A DNA stretch of 64,000 nucleotides from Streptomyces minutiscleroticus (lineage in GTDB: Bacteria; Actinomycetota; Actinomycetes; Streptomycetales; Streptomycetaceae), in the NCBI RefSeq assembly GCF_014650875.1, contig NZ_BMVU01000040.1, positions 1-64,000 on the forward strand, given 5' to 3'. Within the stretch, counting starts at the first letter, position 1. Each line of letters begins with the position of its first letter. Below the pieces are notes generated by a model, which ran no database searches, was not told the origin of the DNA, and worked only from the letters and a program-made list of their open reading frames with translations. Made by a program: the position numbers and the translations under genes. Below are positions 1 through 8,854 of this stretch, piece by piece.

Positions 1-90
1 CCCGGTTACATTCCGAACCCGGAAGCTAAGCCTCACAGCGCCGATGGTACTGCAGGGGGGACCCTGTGGGAGAGTAGGACGCCGCCGAAC
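1..90 (+). rRNA. rrf: 5S ribosomal RNA, 3' part (5' end cut by window edge)
   Basis: The first 90 bases match the 3' three quarters of an actinobacterial 5S rRNA: the loop with CCGAACCCGGAAG, the block GCCGATGGTACTGC, and the closing GGGAGAGTAGGACGCCGCC. About 30 bases of the 5' end lie outside the window. It marks the end of an rrn operon read rightward, and a strong terminator follows within 15 bases. The exact 3' end is placed by memory of the family, so it may be a base or two off. Confidence 0.95.
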
Positions 91-100
91 AATTCTTGGG

Positions 101-129
101 AAAGCCCCACACCATTGGTGTGGGGCTTT
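101..129 (+). terminator. Intrinsic terminator of the rrn operon
   Basis: An almost uninterrupted hairpin: AAAGCCCCACACC, loop ATT, GGTGTGGGGCTTT, starting about 11 bases after the 5S end. The arms are 13 bp and perfectly complementary, and the right arm ends in a T run. It closes the rRNA transcript before the acetyltransferase gene. Confidence 0.9.
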
Positions 130-201
130 CCGCATTTCCGGACCCTTTCCGGGACCTTTCCCGGATGAAAGATGTAGTGCACCGGTACTACGGTGGCCCT
201 C

Positions 202-777
202 ATGACGTCCGAGAGCTCCCCGATCCCCGTAGTCCGTTCCGTGCGCGCCGATGAGTGGCCGCAGGTCAAGGAGTTGCGGCTGGCCGCGCTGCAGGATCCC
301 GTCGCGCCCCTCGCCTTCCTGGAGAGCCACGACGACGTGGTGACCCGGCCGGACGCCTACTGGCGGGAGCGGACCGAGGGCGCCGCGGCGGGCAGGACCG
401 ACCGGCAGCAGGTGATCGTGGAGGCGCCGGCGGACGGACGGTGGCTCGGCTCGGTCACCGTACTGGTCGAGGAGGCCGGGACCGGAGACCCGTTCGGAAC
501 CGAGGTCGACCAGCGGCAGGCTCACCTGGTCGGGGTCTTCGTACGGCCCGAGGCGCGGGGCAAGGGGATCACGGAGCGGCTCTTCGCGGCCGCCCTGGAG
601 TGGGCGTGGGACGTCGCAGGCGTCGACCGGGTGCGCCTCTTCGTGCACGAGCGGAACTCCCGGGCCGAGGGCTTCTACCGCAAGATCGGGTTCGTTCCGA
701 CAGGGAGGACCGTGCCTGTGCCGGGGAACCCCGGACAGCGGGAGCTGGAGTTCGTACGGACGCGCAAGCGGGCGTAG
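202..777 (+). CDS. GNAT family N-acetyltransferase
   Basis: A 191-residue cytoplasmic protein with the GNAT acetyl-CoA fold. The segment around HLVGVFVRPEARGKGI is motif A (V-x-P-x-x-R-G-x-G), and near the C terminus RLFVHERNSRAEGFYRKIGF is the usual last strand and helix with the conserved Tyr. Such enzymes move an acetyl group from acetyl-CoA to a small-molecule amine or a protein; the substrate cannot be read from sequence. I chose the ATG at 202; an in-frame GTG at 193 would add three residues, and neither has a clear ribosome binding site. It stands alone between the rRNA terminator and a convergent gene. Confidence 0.85.
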   Translation: MTSESSPIPVVRSVRADEWPQVKELRLAALQDPVAPLAFLESHDDVVTRPDAYWRERTEGAAAGRTDRQQVIVEAPADGRWLGSVTVLVEEAGTGDPFGTEVDQRQAHLVGVFVRPEARGKGITERLFAAALEWAWDVAGVDRVRLFVHERNSRAEGFYRKIGFVPTGRTVPVPGNPGQRELEFVRTRKRA

Positions 778-858
778 CCCTGCAACCAGCCCTGCTGCGA
801 CGCCGCACCCTCTCGGGCTGGTGCTCCGGTACCGACGATGTTCCGGTACCGCCGGATC

Positions 859-2700
859 TCACACCGGCAGGTCGTGGTGCGGCCAGCGGGTGCGGGCCTG
901 CTCCCGGGAGCGGAGCAGGGCCAACGTGGGCAGACCGCGGTCCGCGCCCGTGGTGAGCAGGTCCGGGAGTTGCGGCAGCGGCGCGACGGCGGCCACGTCG
1001 TCCAGGACCAGGGAGAGTGGTGGGTCGAGGCGACCGGAGGATGACCGTTCGGCCATGCGCCGGCCGCGCTCGACCACGCTTGCGGCCAGGGCCGTCAGGA
1101 GGGGCATCGCGCCGGGCCGCGTCCGGGGGTCCTCGATGGCTTCACCGACCACATAAAGTGTTCCCCCTTCGTTGATGAAGGAATCCAAGGTGAGCGCGTC
1201 GGTTCGGTTGGGAGTGCAGGACTCGCGGACGTTGATGGTCGAGAGGGCGGCCAGGGCGCGGGACGTCAGCTCCTGCGCGATGTCGCGGCGCTCGGGGTGC
1301 GAGGTGAGTGCCGCCTCCAGCTCGCCCGCGGAGCCGGAGGCCGCCTTGGTGTTCGTGCGCAGCGTACGGACCGCGTCCTGGACCTGGGTGCCCTGGGCCC
1401 AGCGGTGGACGTGCCGGATGGTGCGGCCGTCGACGGCCGCCGCGTGCAGATAGCTGCGGAGGAGCGTTTCCGCGACGTCGGCCACGGCCTGGTCGATCTT
1501 CGCGGTGGGGCGGACGGGGGAGAGCAGGGCGGCCGCCCGCGCCGCCGCGGTGGCCCTGTCCTCGCAGCCGGTGGTCGGCGGCCAGTGGAGGCGGGCCGGC
1601 GTGTCGCAGAGGTGCGAGGGGTCGTAGAGGAGGACGGGACCGAGCTTGGCCCGGGCGTCCTTGGTCTCCGCCCAGAGCGCGGGGGAGGACGTGATCACCA
1701 GGGCGGGGCCCTCGGCGTCGCGCACGGCCTGGACGGCCAGCGGGTGGCGGGTCTCGGCGGGGCCGAGGACCACCGGGCCGCGGGGCGCGGGCACGGTGAC
1801 CGGGAGCGGACCGGTCGCGGCGGCGCGCAGCGGTTCGGGGATCAGGGGGCGTTCGCGCACCGGCGCGGCGGCGCCGACGGCGGCCTCCGGAGGGGCCGGG
1901 ACCACGGCACCGTACGTGCCGGGAAGGCCGGGCACCGGTCCTCCCGCGCCGCCGGTCCCGCCGTAGGCGTCGCCGGGGAGTCCGGACGACAACGGGACCG
2001 GGCCGGACGTTCCCGCCGTCCCGTACGCGTCGGGCACACCACCGGTCATGGGTGTCCCCGGAACTGCGGCGGCAGGACCGCCATGGATGTCGTGGACACC
2101 GCGGACATCGTGTGCCGTGTGGAGGTACCGCGTATGCGTTCCCGTGGCGTCCGCGGGCGGCTTCTCGTACGCCACGGCTCCTTCTCGGCCCGGGCTCCGT
2201 TCGGCAGCCGGTGCCTGCGGCGGAGCCGTGGGCCGTGGGGCGGGCGTCGATGACGCGGGGGTCGCGGGAGGAACGGCGGCGGTGGTCCGGTCCGCGGCGG
2301 GGGCCGCCGCGGCCTTCCTGCGGGCCGCGCGGCCCGCCCGCCACCGTGCCGCCGTGCCCATCACGAAGACCGTCAGCACCAGCAGCACCATCAGCTGGCC
2401 GATGAACAGCCCCCAGAACAGCCCGTAGCCCGACAGCTGCTCCTCGGGGGTCCCGGGCCAGGCACCCGGGACGTCGTGCGGCTGCCCGACGAGGTGGCGC
2501 ATGGCCAGCGGGGTGCGGACGAAGGTGACGCCCGAGGGCCAGGAGCCGTGGGCGAAGAGGCCGGCCAGGCCCGTGGCCGACCACACCAGCACGGTCATGC
2601 CGAGCAGTAAGGCGAGCACCCCGACCAGCAGTCCGTCGGGGACGCCCCGCTCGCCCTGGCGTCCGCCCTCGCGTCCGCTTCCGCGCTCCTCCGGCCTCAT
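859..2700 (-). CDS. VirD4/TraG-like type IV secretion coupling protein with degenerate P-loop
   Basis: Last gene of the leftward secretion-type operon, 613 residues. Two N-terminal membrane helices (about 23-50 and 94-116) are followed by a Pro/Ala/Gly-rich linker to about residue 290 and then a TraG/VirD4-type ATPase region. Family members couple DNA or protein substrates to the secretion channel using ATP. Here the expected GxxxxGKS/T is replaced by a segment around LGPAETRHPLAVQ with no Lys-Ser/Thr, while a Walker B-like LSLVLDDVAAVAP and the following TTGADRGLPTLALLRSREQARTRW block are kept. The protein also stops soon after that block, earlier than canonical VirD4. It may therefore be a non-hydrolysing scaffold; the secretion role itself is inferred from neighbours. 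Start is the ATG just 54 bases after the VirB4 stop. Confidence 0.75.
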   Translation of the reverse strand: MRPEERGSGREGGRQGERGVPDGLLVGVLALLLGMTVLVWSATGLAGLFAHGSWPSGVTFVRTPLAMRHLVGQPHDVPGAWPGTPEEQLSGYGLFWGLFIGQLMVLLVLTVFVMGTAARWRAGRAARRKAAAAPAADRTTAAVPPATPASSTPAPRPTAPPQAPAAERSPGREGAVAYEKPPADATGTHTRYLHTAHDVRGVHDIHGGPAAAVPGTPMTGGVPDAYGTAGTSGPVPLSSGLPGDAYGGTGGAGGPVPGLPGTYGAVVPAPPEAAVGAAAPVRERPLIPEPLRAAATGPLPVTVPAPRGPVVLGPAETRHPLAVQAVRDAEGPALVITSSPALWAETKDARAKLGPVLLYDPSHLCDTPARLHWPPTTGCEDRATAAARAAALLSPVRPTAKIDQAVADVAETLLRSYLHAAAVDGRTIRHVHRWAQGTQVQDAVRTLRTNTKAASGSAGELEAALTSHPERRDIAQELTSRALAALSTINVRESCTPNRTDALTLDSFINEGGTLYVVGEAIEDPRTRPGAMPLLTALAASVVERGRRMAERSSSGRLDPPLSLVLDDVAAVAPLPQLPDLLTTGADRGLPTLALLRSREQARTRWPHHDLPV

Positions 2701-2754
2701 CTCATGCCACCGCTCTCGTCCCGCGCTCTCGTGCCGCTTCGTACGGGTCGCCGG

Positions 2755-4176
2755 TCACGCCACCGTGGACTCGGACGAGCCGTCGATGTCCGCCATGTGC
2801 TGCTCCATGAAGGCCGCCGCCCGCTCCTCCGCCTCCAGCTCGGCGGCGCGCAGGGCGTCGTCCGTGAGGTCGCTGGAGGACTCCGTCATCGCGCGGTCGG
2901 TGAAGACCAGGGGACGCTCGGTCTCGGTGATCAGGTGTTTGACCACCTGCACGTTGCCGTTGACGTCCCAGACCGCGATGCCCGGGGTCAGGGTCGGGAT
3001 GATCTCGACCGCCCAGCGGGGCAGGCCGAGGACCCGGCCCGTGGCTCTGGCCTCGTCGGCCTTCTGGGCGTAGACGGTCCGGGTGGAGGCCATCTTCAGG
3101 ATCGCCGCGGCCTCCTTCGCGGCGGCTCCGTCCACGACGTCGGACAGGTGGTGGACCACCGCCACGAAGGACAGGCCGAGCCGCCGGCCGAACTTCAGCA
3201 GCCGCTGGAACAGCTGGGCCACGAAGGGGCTGTTGATGATGTGCCAGGCCTCTTCGACCAGGAAGATGCGCTTCTTGCGGTCGGGGCGGATCCAGGTGTG
3301 CTCCAGCCACACGCCGACGATCGCCATCAGGATGGGCATGGCGATGGAGTTGCGGTCGATGTGGGAGAGGTCGAAGACGATCAGCGGCGCGTCCAGGTCG
3401 ATGCCGACCGTCGTCGGCCCGTCGAACATGCCCCTGAGGTCACCGTCGACCAGCCGGTCCAGGACCAGGGCCACGTCCAGGCCCCAGGCCCGCACGTCCT
3501 CCGTGGCGACGTTCATCGCCTCGGCCGACTCGGGCTCGGGGTGGCGCAGCTGGTCCACGATGTCCGTCAGGACCGGCTGGCGGTCCACGATCGTCCCGTT
3601 CACGTAGGCGTGGGCGACCTTCAGCGCGAAGCCGGACCGCTCGTCCAGGCCGTGCCCCATCGCGACCTCGATGATCGTGCGGAGCAGGGCCAGCTGGCCG
3701 GTGGTGGTGATCGCCGGGTCCAGCGGGTTGAGCCGGATGCCGTGGTCCAGGGCCGCCGTCGGGTCGAGCCGGATGGGAGTTATGCCCATCTCCTCGGCGA
3801 TGAGGTTCCACTCGCCGACGCCGTCCTCGCCCTGCGCGTCGAGGACCACGACCTGGCGGTCGCGGAATCTCAGCTGCCGCAGGACGTACGTCTTCTCCAG
3901 CGCGGACTTGCCGTTGCCGGACTCGCCGAGCACCAGCCAGTGCGGGGCCGGGAGCTGCTGTCCGTAGAGCTGGAAGGGGTCGTAGATGTAGCCCTTGCCG
4001 GAGTACACCTCGCGGCCGATGATGACGCCGGAGTCGCCGAGGCCGGGCGCGGCCGTCGGCAGGTAGACCGCCTGGGCCTGTCCCGTCGACGTCCGCACCG
4101 GAAGCCGGGTCGTCTCGACCTTCCCGAAGAGGAAGGACGTGAAGGCGTCCGTGAGCATGGACAGCGGATCCCGCAT
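2755..4176 (-). CDS. VirB4-like ATPase of a type IV secretion-type system
   Basis: A 473-residue ATPase. Walker A is GESGNGKS at residues 84-91, preceded by HWLVL. A Walker B region reads RIFLVEEAWHII near residue 310, followed by the RLLKFGRRLGLSFVAVVHHLSD block with the conserved sensor/arginine region. These are VirB4/TraC features; such ATPases power assembly of and transport through the secretion channel at the inner membrane face. The usual VirB4 N-terminal domain seems to sit in the upstream neighbour (4190-5749), so the pair may act as a split VirB4. It lies 13 bases downstream of that gene and 54 bases upstream of the VirD4-like gene, which suggests one transcript. The C-terminal 40 residues are acidic and Ala/Glu-rich. 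Confidence 0.88.
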   Translation of the reverse strand: MRDPLSMLTDAFTSFLFGKVETTRLPVRTSTGQAQAVYLPTAAPGLGDSGVIIGREVYSGKGYIYDPFQLYGQQLPAPHWLVLGESGNGKSALEKTYVLRQLRFRDRQVVVLDAQGEDGVGEWNLIAEEMGITPIRLDPTAALDHGIRLNPLDPAITTTGQLALLRTIIEVAMGHGLDERSGFALKVAHAYVNGTIVDRQPVLTDIVDQLRHPEPESAEAMNVATEDVRAWGLDVALVLDRLVDGDLRGMFDGPTTVGIDLDAPLIVFDLSHIDRNSIAMPILMAIVGVWLEHTWIRPDRKKRIFLVEEAWHIINSPFVAQLFQRLLKFGRRLGLSFVAVVHHLSDVVDGAAAKEAAAILKMASTRTVYAQKADEARATGRVLGLPRWAVEIIPTLTPGIAVWDVNGNVQVVKHLITETERPLVFTDRAMTESSSDLTDDALRAAELEAEERAAAFMEQHMADIDGSSESTVA

Positions 4177-4189
4177 CGCAGCAGCCCTT

Positions 4190-5749
4190 CTACCGTCGGA
4201 TGCCGGTGGCGAACGGCAGTGTGTTCACGAAGGCGCGGTGGTGTTCGCGGTCGCACCACTCCAGCTTCAGGTACGACTTGCCGGCCGAGGCGCGGATGGT
4301 GCGCTTGTCTCTCGCGAGCGCCTCCGGCGTACGGGAGGAGACCGTGATGTAGCCGACGAGGTTGACGCCCGCGGCGCCGCTCGCCAGGTCCTCGCCGCGC
4401 TGGTCGAGGCGGCTGTGCGAGGCGAGGTCGCGGGGGTCGACCGTGCGGTTCATCTTGGCGGCGCGGCTGGCCTCGGCCACGTCGTTGGTCTTCTCGGTGA
4501 GCATGCGCTCGATGGCGATCTCCGTGGGCTCCAGGTCCATGGTGACGGCGACCGTGCGGATCACGTCGGGGGTGTGGACGAGGAGCGGGGCGAGGAAGTT
4601 GACGCCGACGGGGGTCATGGGCCACTCCTTGATCCAGGCCGTGGCGTGGCACCAGGGGGCGCGGGTGGAGGACTCGCGGGTCTTCGCCTGGAGGTACGTC
4701 GGCTCCATCGCGTCCAGCTCGGCCGGCCAGGCGTTGCGCTTCGTCATCGCCTGGATGTGGTCGATCGGGTGGTCCGGGTCGTACATGGAGTGGATCAGGG
4801 AGGAGAGCCGGCTCTGGCCCAGGGGCTGGCGCACCCGGATGTCGGCCTCCTGCAGGCGGGAGCAGATGTCGGTCAGCTCGCGCGCCATGACGACGGCGAG
4901 GCCGGCGTCCCGGTCGAGCTTCTTCCCGCCGTGCGGGCGGGCCGCGCGGGCCATCGCCTGGGCCTCGGCGGCCAGCTCCCGCGAGTAGTGCATGCAGGCG
5001 ACGAGGTAGGCGCGGTGCTGCTCGCTGCTGGTGGAGACCATGGACTGCAGCTGGTCGTAGGACTGCTGGAGCCAGGCCGGGGCGCGGTCGTCGCCGCGCA
5101 CGGCGACGTCCTTGGCGTGCGCGTCCGGGTCGGCGGGGAGCGTACGGGCGAGCATCTGCAGGCGGGTGACGAAGCCGTCGCCGTTCGCGACGTGCTTCAG
5201 CAGGGTGCCGAAGCGGTCGACCAGGGCCTCCTGGTCCTCGGAGTCGCGCAGGCCCACGCCGGGGCCCTCGATCTCGATGGCGGCGGTGACGGTGCGCCGG
5301 TCGGCGTGCAGGAGCACGGCGATCTCGTCGGGCCCGAAGGGGGCGGAGAGCCAGTTGATCCGTCCGATGCCGGGCGGCGGGCCGACCTCGACCTCGCGTC
5401 CGTCGATGCGGGTGCCGGCCTCCATGGCGGTGCTGCGGTAGGCGGTGCCCTGGCGCAGGGTGCGCTTGTAGCTGCGGTTGATCTCGAACCACTTGTAGAA
5501 CGTGCGGCGCCGGTACGGGACGTACACGGCGGCCAGCGCCAGCAGCGGGAAGCCCATGAGGAGCACGATGCGCAGGGACAGGACGGGAACGAGGAGCCCG
5601 CACATCATGCCGAGGAACGCGCCCGCGATGATCAGGGCGATCTCGCCGGTCTCGCGGTTCCGGCCGATGATCGCGTTCGGCCGGGCGCGGCCGATCAGAT
5701 ACGTACGGCGGGGCGTGACCGGATGGGACAGGTGGGACTCGGTCGTCAA
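4190..5749 (-). CDS. SCO6880-family (PrgI-like) membrane protein of the secretion operon
   Basis: A 519-residue protein. The N terminus carries TYLIGRARPNAIIGRNRETGEIALI followed by two hydrophobic helices (about 37-55 and 58-78), as in actinobacterial SCO6880/PrgI-like proteins. The rest is soluble and resembles the N-terminal half of VirB4-type proteins (a segment ending with CMHYSRELAAEAQAMARAARP and the ESSTRAPWCHATAWIKEWP stretch). No P-loop is visible. It probably anchors the VirB4 ATPase to the membrane. Its ATG overlaps the TGA of the upstream VirB6-like gene (ATGA, 5746-5749), indicating translational coupling. The family name rests on general resemblance, not on a search. Confidence 0.75.
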   Translation of the reverse strand: MTTESHLSHPVTPRRTYLIGRARPNAIIGRNRETGEIALIIAGAFLGMMCGLLVPVLSLRIVLLMGFPLLALAAVYVPYRRRTFYKWFEINRSYKRTLRQGTAYRSTAMEAGTRIDGREVEVGPPPGIGRINWLSAPFGPDEIAVLLHADRRTVTAAIEIEGPGVGLRDSEDQEALVDRFGTLLKHVANGDGFVTRLQMLARTLPADPDAHAKDVAVRGDDRAPAWLQQSYDQLQSMVSTSSEQHRAYLVACMHYSRELAAEAQAMARAARPHGGKKLDRDAGLAVVMARELTDICSRLQEADIRVRQPLGQSRLSSLIHSMYDPDHPIDHIQAMTKRNAWPAELDAMEPTYLQAKTRESSTRAPWCHATAWIKEWPMTPVGVNFLAPLLVHTPDVIRTVAVTMDLEPTEIAIERMLTEKTNDVAEASRAAKMNRTVDPRDLASHSRLDQRGEDLASGAAGVNLVGYITVSSRTPEALARDKRTIRASAGKSYLKLEWCDREHHRAFVNTLPFATGIRR

Positions 5750-7080
5750 CGCCCTTCACCTCCCGAGCGGTTGGTACTGCTGTTGCGTGTGTTGCCGGCG
5801 TGAGGAGTGTTCACGGGGCTGTTGCGGGGCGGCGGGGCCGAGGGGGCGGAGCCGCCGCCGGAGCCGGAGGTGCGTGCGCTGTGGGCGGCGACGCCTCCGG
5901 TGGCGGGGTTGGCGGGACGCGGCTGGGAACTGCCGCCTCCGCCGCCCGCGCCGTTGTTGTCGGCCCGGGTGCTGTGGGTCTTGATGCCCTGGGCGACGAG
6001 GGTGGCGGGGGAGCTGATGACCGCGGCGGCCTTGCCCTCCGCGCCCTGCATGATGCGGTTGTTGCGGGAGCCGGCGATCTCGTCGCCGAAGCCCGGGACG
6101 AAGCGGTAGATCATCGCGCTGGCGAAGATGGCCAGCAGGATGATGGCGAGGCCGGAGACGACGGCGGAGAACGCGTCGGGGCCGTCCTCGGCCGACAGGG
6201 CGCCGGCCAGGCCGAGCACTATCACGATGACGGGCTTCACCAGGATGACCGCGATCATGATGCCCGCCCAGCGGCGGACGTGGCCCCACAGGTTCTTGTC
6301 GACGAGCCCGGCGTACACGACCGTGCCGAGCAGCGCGCCCACGTAGAGGAGGGCGGCGCGGATCACCAGCTCCAGCCAGAGCACGCCGGCGGCGAGGATG
6401 GAGACGAGGGAGACGACGATCAGCATGATCGGCCCGCCGCCGATGTCCTCGCCCTTTTCCAGGGCAGCGGAGAAGTTCCCGAAGAACGTGTCCGTCTTGT
6501 CGCCGGTGGCCTTGGCCAGCACGTCCGTGACGCTGTCGGTCGCGGAGACGACGGTGTAGAGGATCAGCGGGGTGAACGCCGAGGCCAGGACGGTCAGCCA
6601 GAGGAAGCCGATCGCCTCGGACAGGGCCGTGCCGAGGGGGACGCCCCGCACGGCGCGCTTGGCCACGGCGAGCAGCCACAGCAGCAGGGTCAGGATCGTC
6701 GACGCGGCGAAGACGACGGCGTACTGCTGCAGGAACGTGGGGTTGGTGAAGTCGACGTTCGCCGTGCTCTGCACGGCGTCGCTGAGCTTGTCGATCGTCC
6801 AGGACGCGGCGTCGGCGCAGCCCTTGGCCAGGGAGGAGAGGGGGTCGAGCGTGCTGCCGATGGAGGGACCGTCGGCGCCGCCTCCGCCGCCGCCTCCGCT
6901 GTTGTTGCGCTCGCACTCCTCCTTCATGGAGCCGACGACGAACCGGCAGTCGTCGTCACCGGACGGCGACGGCGACGGCGTCGGTGCGGCGACCGCGCGG
7001 GTGGCCAGCAGGACGAGTGCCGTCTGGACGGTCGCTGCGGCTGCGGTGACCTTCAGTACGCGGCGTGGGCTACCGGGCAT
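5746..7080 (-). CDS. VirB6-like polytopic membrane protein
   Basis: A 444-residue protein with an N-terminal signal-like segment ending in ALVLLATRAVAA, a short extracytoplasmic region with a Gly run, then about six membrane helices between residues 120 and 330. The C-terminal 110 residues are Gly/Ser/Pro/Asn-rich and probably disordered. This arrangement matches VirB6/TrbL-like channel components of actinobacterial type IV systems. Its start overlaps the end of the VirB8-like gene by 11 bases and its stop overlaps the next start, so it sits inside a tightly coupled operon. VirB6 identity is inferred from topology and neighbours; sequence conservation in this class is low. Confidence 0.72.
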   Translation of the reverse strand: MPGSPRRVLKVTAAAATVQTALVLLATRAVAAPTPSPSPSGDDDCRFVVGSMKEECERNNSGGGGGGGADGPSIGSTLDPLSSLAKGCADAASWTIDKLSDAVQSTANVDFTNPTFLQQYAVVFAASTILTLLLWLLAVAKRAVRGVPLGTALSEAIGFLWLTVLASAFTPLILYTVVSATDSVTDVLAKATGDKTDTFFGNFSAALEKGEDIGGGPIMLIVVSLVSILAAGVLWLELVIRAALLYVGALLGTVVYAGLVDKNLWGHVRRWAGIMIAVILVKPVIVIVLGLAGALSAEDGPDAFSAVVSGLAIILLAIFASAMIYRFVPGFGDEIAGSRNNRIMQGAEGKAAAVISSPATLVAQGIKTHSTRADNNGAGGGGGSSQPRPANPATGGVAAHSARTSGSGGGSAPSAPPPRNSPVNTPHAGNTRNSSTNRSGGEGR

Positions 7081-7924
7081 ACGTGAAGCCTCCGAACTCC
7101 TCGACAGCCTTCGAGATCTCTTCGGACGGCGAGACCTTGTTGTCGCCGTTCACCGGCGCGGGCCCCTCCTGCTGGGAGAAGGCGTCGATCTTCCAGTCAC
7201 CGTCGGTCCACCGCAGCTGCAGCGTCATCGTGAACCAGTCGCTGCGGACCGGGTCGGTGGAGTCGTCCCCCGCGGTGCCGAACACGCCGGTGCACCAGAC
7301 CTCCGTGGTCGCCGCGGTGTCCGAGTAGGCCGTGGCCTTCGTGCCGACCGGCATGGTGCGCGACACGTAGGTCTGTCCCGCCGGGGCCTCGCCGTTCCGG
7401 TCAAGCCCGACGCTCTTCAGGAACTCCGTGGAGTACGCCTTGTCCATCCTGCTCTTGAACGCGGACACCTTGTCGGCTGCGAAGATCTGTTCGAGGATCT
7501 GGGCCCGCCGGGCCGGCTTGTAGATGTCGGCGGACGCGAGCGCCACCGCGTAGTTCGCCGCCGCCGACTGTGCCCCCTCCTGGCTGTGCTCGAAACCCGA
7601 CGGGATGCCTCCGGTCGTGGTCCGCACGGGGCGGTCGCCGGACGGGGCCGTGGGGGCCGCCGCGCTGCCGGCGGCCTCGTCGTCGGCCGGGCCGGAGCCG
7701 CCGCCCCCGCGGTTGGCGAAGGCGATGGCCGCGATCAGCAGCACCACGACGCCGACGACCGTGACCAGGCTTCTGGACGAGGACCGTCCGGACCGCCGGG
7801 CGCCGCCGTACATGTCGTCGCCCCGGCCGGGCAGCCGGGTACGTGTCTGGCCGCTGCCCCCGTACCCGCCGTCGTTCCCGGAGCGCGCGGCGTCTCCGTA
7901 CCCGCTCTCGTCGCCGAGACTCAT
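7070..7924 (-). CDS. VirB8/TcpC-like conjugal transfer-type protein
   Basis: A 284-residue bitopic protein: a Gly/Arg-rich cytoplasmic tail to about residue 50, one membrane helix (LVTVVGVVVLLIAAIAFA), a low-complexity linker, and an extracytoplasmic domain from about residue 105. That domain (HSQEGAQSAAANYAVALAS ... WFTMTLQLRWTDGDWKIDAF) has the NTF2-like alpha+beta pattern of VirB8/TcpC proteins, which form part of the inner-membrane core of type IV systems. It follows the small pilin-like gene after about 200 bases and overlaps the next gene by 11 bases. Assignment is by architecture and context. Confidence 0.72.
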   Translation of the reverse strand: MSLGDESGYGDAARSGNDGGYGGSGQTRTRLPGRGDDMYGGARRSGRSSSRSLVTVVGVVVLLIAAIAFANRGGGGSGPADDEAAGSAAAPTAPSGDRPVRTTTGGIPSGFEHSQEGAQSAAANYAVALASADIYKPARRAQILEQIFAADKVSAFKSRMDKAYSTEFLKSVGLDRNGEAPAGQTYVSRTMPVGTKATAYSDTAATTEVWCTGVFGTAGDDSTDPVRSDWFTMTLQLRWTDGDWKIDAFSQQEGPAPVNGDNKVSPSEEISKAVEEFGGFTYAR

Positions 7925-8122
7925 GCCGCGTCAGCCCCCTCGGCCTCATGGTGAACCGCGTAGTACGACGGTAGCCGCGCTGGTGGCCGCGCGGGCGCGG
8001 TGTGGTGACTCGACATCAGGGAAACGCAACCTCAGCCGGTGGGCACGACGGACGGGTGGGGAGATAGGGGGGAACCGGGCGCGCCCGGCCGGGGACTGAG
8101 GGGCGCCTGGCGCGGCGGCGGG

Positions 8123-8431
8123 TTACACGGCCATGCCGTACACGATGGTGAAGAGCGTGCCGAGGGAGCCGATGATGAAGACTCCGGTCAGGCCCGCGAT
8201 GATGAGCCCCTTGCCCTGTTCGGCACTGAAGGTGTCGCGCAGGGCCGTCGCGCCGATGCGCTGCTTGGCCGCGCCCCAGATCGCGATGCCGAGGCAGAGG
8301 AGGATGGCCACCGCCATCACGACCTCGATCATCACCCGCGCCTCGTTGCCCAGAGTGCCGAACGGCCCCCAGTCCGGGGCGATTCCCCCGATGATCGTGG
8401 TGATGTCGCCCTCTTCGGCCGCAAGGAACAT
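8123..8431 (-). CDS. Small two-helix membrane protein, possible VirB2-like pilin subunit
   Basis: About 102 residues with two hydrophobic helices (IEVVMAVAILLCLGIAIWG and GLIIAGLTGVFIIGSLGTLF) joined by a polar loop, as in VirB2/TrbC pilins, though no signal peptide cleavage site is obvious. It is the first gene of the leftward secretion-type operon. An AGGGG sequence lies about ten bases before the ATG at 8431; an in-frame GTG at 8440 is the alternative start. A pilin or channel role is inferred only from size, hairpin topology and position. Confidence 0.65.
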   Translation of the reverse strand: MFLAAEEGDITTIIGGIAPDWGPFGTLGNEARVMIEVVMAVAILLCLGIAIWGAAKQRIGATALRDTFSAEQGKGLIIAGLTGVFIIGSLGTLFTIVYGMAV

Positions 8432-8854
8432 GTAAGTCACCGCCCCTAATGGGTAGTTCTGTCTCCCCTGCCACTCTGCGCAGAGGTCAGGCTCATTGTC
8501 GCCGACAATGGTGCCTTCGTATGTCGACTTGGCGTCATTGATTGGCGGGTTTCGTACGAATCCCTTGCCGCCGCCCCTCGCCGGCCCCTGCGGGCGGTCC
8601 GGAACGGTGAATCAGGAGGCGTATGGTCACTCTGTGTATCACGCCAGGTCACGGCGGGCAATGAAGAACAGCGGAACCTGTCGTACGGGTGCGTCGTTAT
8701 CCCCTTCTACATCTTTTCCAGCTTCCCACGCCGAGTGACGGTCTTTCGGGACTTGGCCACGTGATGATTCTCCGTAAATGTGATCGTTCCGCTGCGGGGT
8801 CGCCGCCTCTACACTGACCCCGGTGGACTCCTGTGCGACGAGGGGCGGTTGACG
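8432..8854. promoter_or_regulatory. Divergent intergenic region of the secretion operon and the transglycosylase gene
   Basis: About 420 bases with lower GC than the flanking genes and no convincing reading frame. It should hold both divergent promoters. The only clean symmetric element I see is a perfect 10-bp palindrome, TTCGTACGAA, at 8551-8560. An AGGGGCGG at 8841-8848 is the ribosome binding site of the rightward gene. Confidence 0.5.

Noticed and set aside
255..2700. Long overlapping open frames on both strands of the GNAT and VirD4-like genes
   Set aside because: They are shadow frames from GC-rich codon bias: Arg/Gly/Pro-rich with no domain, no binding site, and antisense to proteins with recognisable motifs.
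8496..8738. 80-residue rightward frame in the divergent gap
   Set aside because: No binding site, codon use unlike genes here, and no family resemblance; the gap is better explained as promoter DNA.
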